Assembly (NCBI GenBank): GCA_963795435.1
Contig: CAWCHV010000007.1
Coordinates: forward strand, 2,046,001-2,110,000
Direction of reading: 5' to 3'
DNA from: JAFKFI01 sp963795435
GTDB taxonomy: Bacteria; Pseudomonadota; Alphaproteobacteria; Acetobacterales; Acetobacteraceae
DNA: 64,000 nucleotides
Shown here: positions 61,720-64,000 of the stretch, in pieces
Position numbering within the stretch: the first letter of the stretch is position 1
How the letters are laid out: every line of letters begins with the position of its first letter
Notes under the pieces: generated by a model
Databases searched by the model: none
What the model saw: the letters and a program-made list of their open reading frames with translations, nothing else
Told to the model about the DNA's origin: nothing
Program-made: the position numbers and the translations under genes

Positions 61720-62445
61720 CTAGAACTTGTCTTTCTTGGCGCGGATGTCGGCGAAGGCGGTCTCATCCTTGGCGCGCAGGAACGGATTGGCGGCCAATTC
61801 GCTCGCGATCGTCGACGGCACGCTCGGCTGGCCGGCGGCGCGCTGTTGCTTGACCTCCGCGATGCGGGCCTTCAGCGCGTCGTTGTCGGGTTCGACGGTG
61901 ATCGCGAAGCGACCGTTGGACTCGGTATATTCATGGCCGCAGCACACCTTGGTGCCGCCGGGCAGCGCGGCGAGCTTGCGTAGCGAGGTAAACATCTCCC
62001 CCGCCGCGCCCTCGATCAGCCGGCCGCAGCCGAGGCTGAACAGCGTGTCGCCCGAGAGCAGCACCTCGCCCTCGGGGAAGAAGTAGTTGATCTGCCCGCG
62101 CGTGTGGCCCGGCGTGTCGATCACGCGGGCACGCGAGCCGCCGAGCGTCACCTTGTCGCCTTCGACCACCGCCTGATCGAGCTTGGGCAAGCGGTGCTGG
62201 TCGGCCGCCGCCCCCACCACCTTGCAGTTGAAGCGCGCCCGCACCTCGTCGGTGCCGGCGATGTGATCGTCATGGTGGTGGGTGAGCAGGATGAGGTCGA
62301 GCCTGCCACCCTCGCGTTCCAGCGCGGCGATGATGGCCTTCGCGTCGGCCGGGTCCACGATGCCGACCGCGCCGGAGCCGCTGTCGCGCAGCATCCAGGC
62401 GTAGTTGTCGGAGAGGATGGGGACGGGGGTGGCGATGATGCTCAT
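61720..62445 (-). CDS. gloB: Hydroxyacylglutathione hydrolase (glyoxalase II)
   Basis: A 241-residue metallo-beta-lactamase-fold enzyme. The metal motif is LLTHHHDDHIAGTDEV, with further ligands in VIDTPGHTRGQINYFFPEGE, LLSGDTLFSLGCGRLIEG and VCCGHEYTESNGRFA, exactly as in GloB. It releases D-lactate and glutathione from S-lactoylglutathione, completing methylglyoxal detoxification. It is divergent from the methyltransferase gene, an arrangement common in alphaproteobacteria. Confidence 0.96.
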   Translation of the reverse strand: MSIIATPVPILSDNYAWMLRDSGSGAVGIVDPADAKAIIAALEREGGRLDLILLTHHHDDHIAGTDEVRARFNCKVVGAAADQHRLPKLDQAVVEGDKVTLGGSRARVIDTPGHTRGQINYFFPEGEVLLSGDTLFSLGCGRLIEGAAGEMFTSLRKLAALPGGTKVCCGHEYTESNGRFAITVEPDNDALKARIAEVKQQRAAGQPSVPSTIASELAANPFLRAKDETAFADIRAKKDKF

Positions 62446-62506
62446 GGCGGGATTTTAAGCCCGCGCCGGGGCGGCGGCAAATCGGGGGGCGTGCTATACA
62501 GGCGGC

Positions 62507-63217
62507 ATGGCGGCCGACGCACATCTGGCAGCGGATTTCTACGCCACCTCCCGCGGAATAGTGGCGGCTCGCGTGCTGCGCCAGCACCTGGCGCAGCTAT
62601 GGCCTGACCTCACCGGGCAATCCGTGCTGGGGGTCGGCTATACCGCCCCCTACCTGCGGTTGTGGCGCGAGCACGCTGCTCGTTGCGTCGCGCTGACCCC
62701 CGCGCAGGTCGGGGTGGCCCGCTGGCCGGCGGGCGCGCCCAACCTCTCCTGCACCGCCGAGGAGAACGCCCTGCCGTTCCCCGATTTGTTCTTCGACCGC
62801 ATCCTGCTGGTGCACGGGCTAGAGGCGGCGGAGAACGCGCGGGGGCTTTTGCGCGAGATCTGGCGAGTGCTCCGCGACGACGGCGTGCTGCTGGTGGTGG
62901 CCCCCAACCGTCGGGGCCTGTGGGCGCATGTCGAGACGACGCCGTTCGGCCACGGCCAGCCCTATTCTGCCGGTCAGATCGGCCGGCTGCTGGCGAACTC
63001 GCTGTTCCGCGTGGAAAGGCGAGACACCGCGCTGCATGTCCCCCCGACGAGCATCCGCCTGGTGCTGCGTAGCGCGCCGCTGCTGGAACGCGCCGGACGG
63101 CGCATGCTGTCACGCTTCGCCGGCGTCACCATCACCGAGGCGGTTAAGGACGTCTACGCGGCGGTGCCCGCCAACGCGGTGCCACGCCGGCGGCTGGTGC
63201 TGGCGGAGACGGCGTAA
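62507..63217 (+). CDS. Class I SAM-dependent methyltransferase
   Basis: A 236-residue protein. The SAM-binding glycine segment is VLGVGYTAPYLRLWREHA, followed by LPFPDLFFDRILLVHGLEAA (motif IV region) and LREIWRVLRDDGVLLVVAPN. Proteins of this type next to gloB are widespread in alphaproteobacteria, but the substrate is unknown. The start ATG at 62507 is 61 bp from the divergent gloB start. Confidence 0.88.
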   Translation: MAADAHLAADFYATSRGIVAARVLRQHLAQLWPDLTGQSVLGVGYTAPYLRLWREHAARCVALTPAQVGVARWPAGAPNLSCTAEENALPFPDLFFDRILLVHGLEAAENARGLLREIWRVLRDDGVLLVVAPNRRGLWAHVETTPFGHGQPYSAGQIGRLLANSLFRVERRDTALHVPPTSIRLVLRSAPLLERAGRRMLSRFAGVTITEAVKDVYAAVPANAVPRRRLVLAETA

Positions 63218-63388
63218 GAGCGTCGACCGCCGAACGATTGCGCCGGCAGCCCGTCCTCGTCGTTCCCCCCCCAGGAACGGCTTCGTTCAACCTCTTAGAA
63301 GCCGATGCACGGCGACTTGGCGGATGCCGACGCTTCCTCGACAATGACCCTTGGCGAACGCGCTTGAGGAACAAACCAGGGGGACACG

Positions 63389-64000
63389 ATGAAACTCACA
63401 CGCAGGGCGGCGCTCGGTGCAGCAGCGGCCGTTGCTGTCGAGCGGCCAGGCCGACGGGCGCGGGCGCAATCGCCGGCGATTCGCGTGGGCGTGCTCACCG
63501 ACCTCTCCGGCCCGTATCGGGACATCAACGGACCGAACGGGATCGCGGCGACCCGGCAGGCTGCAGCGGAATTCGCCGCCGCCAACCCGGGCATTAAGAT
63601 CGAGGTGATTGCCGCCGATCACCAAAACAAGCCCGACGTCGGCGTCGGCATCCTGCGCGGCTGGTACGATCGCGACGATGTCGATATGGTGACCGATCTC
63701 ACCAACTCGGCGGTCGCGCTCGCGTGCAACAACGTATCGGCGGAAAAGAACAAGGTCTGCATCGTCACCGCTGGCGGCACCTCGGCTCTGACCGGGCCCG
63801 CCTGCACGCCGAACCTGGTCCACTGGACGTACGACAGCTGGAACCTCGCTCATTCGACATCGACCGCCGTAACCCGTGACGGCGGCACGAGTTGGTTTTT
63901 CGTCACGCCGAACTACGCGTACGGCAAGGCGATACAAGCGGATGCCGCCCGCTTCGTGGAGGCGGCGGGCGGTCGGGTGCTCGGAAATGCGTCCTATCCG
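63389..64000 (+). CDS. ABC transporter substrate-binding protein (3' truncated)
   Basis: An open frame from ATG 63389 that runs off the window end, giving at least 204 residues. It starts MKLTRRAALGAAAAVAVERP, a twin-arginine-like leader with RAQS as the likely cleavage region. Then come IRVGVLTDLSGPYRDINGPN, IEVIAADHQNKPDVGVGILR, VDMVTDLTNSAVALACNNVS and WFFVTPNYAYGKAIQADAAR, which is the type I periplasmic binding fold of the Liv/urea family. ACCAGGGGGAC precedes the start. The ligand and operon partners lie outside the window. Confidence 0.9.
   Translation, partial: MKLTRRAALGAAAAVAVERPGRRARAQSPAIRVGVLTDLSGPYRDINGPNGIAATRQAAAEFAAANPGIKIEVIAADHQNKPDVGVGILRGWYDRDDVDMVTDLTNSAVALACNNVSAEKNKVCIVTAGGTSALTGPACTPNLVHWTYDSWNLAHSTSTAVTRDGGTSWFFVTPNYAYGKAIQADAARFVEAAGGRVLGNASYP

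Overview
The window is a high-GC chromosomal segment from an alphaproteobacterium. The trpB-trpA-accD-folC order, a glutathione-dependent formaldehyde pathway, a lanthanide-type methanol dehydrogenase cluster with PQQ synthesis, and many GTG/TTG starts all fit a member of Rhodospirillales, perhaps Acetobacteraceae. The family assignment is inference; no rRNA, tRNA or CRISPR array was found.

Layout. 1-9.1 kb: a truncated membrane glycosyltransferase, a ROK sugar kinase, a PEP-CTERM/HAF-repeat exported protein, a Ca2+/H+ antiporter, two MFS transporters, a NUDIX hydrolase, and a low-complexity locus with nested 42-bp and 15-bp repeats. 9.1-17.9 kb: a tight leftward operon trpB-trpA-(76-aa coiled coil)-accD-folC-tkt-gap-pgk. 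Its transketolase lacks several conserved active-site residues and carries a repeat expansion in the cofactor loop. 18-22 kb: RidA, a YgjP-type metallopeptidase, a Pit phosphate transporter with its DUF47 partner, and S-(hydroxymethyl)glutathione dehydrogenase.

22-38 kb is a methanol/quinoprotein island: pqqABCDE, a SoxYZ-like carrier and a metallo-beta-lactamase hydrolase of the quinoprotein relay type, xoxF-xoxG-xoxJ, a CXXCW rhodanese-like protein, a quinoprotein-associated ABC system (permease, ATPase, YVTN propeller, binding protein), a second cytochrome c and gfa. Methanol would be oxidised in the periplasm by XoxF, with electrons passing to XoxG, and formaldehyde handled by Gfa and FrmA in the cytoplasm. 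However, xoxF, the CXXCW gene, the ABC permease and gfa each need a one-base correction to read through. Two of these shifts lie in the same decamer, so this is either ongoing decay or systematic sequence error.

38-42.7 kb holds a wrecked branched-chain amino acid ABC operon (livK, F, G, M, H) with frameshifts, a nonsense codon, a livM/livG deletion fusion and an intact IS630-type element inside livH. An intact liv operon lies at 55-59.7 kb. 42.9-51.3 kb: two glutathione-linked thioredoxin-fold enzymes, remnants of an epoxide hydrolase and an acyl-CoA dehydrogenase, a MauG-like di-heme protein, a DoxX-like membrane protein, a cupredoxin and a large GGDEF-EAL protein. 51.3-64 kb: acyl-CoA synthetase, DUF72 protein, AI-2E-type permease, the intact liv operon, cyclopropane fatty acid synthase, GST, glyoxalase II, a methyltransferase and a truncated substrate-binding protein.

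Four copies of a GC-rich palindromic element are dispersed in the window. Two of them lie where they could be translated as N-terminal extensions of FolC and LivM. All family names rest on motif recognition by eye; no database search was run.
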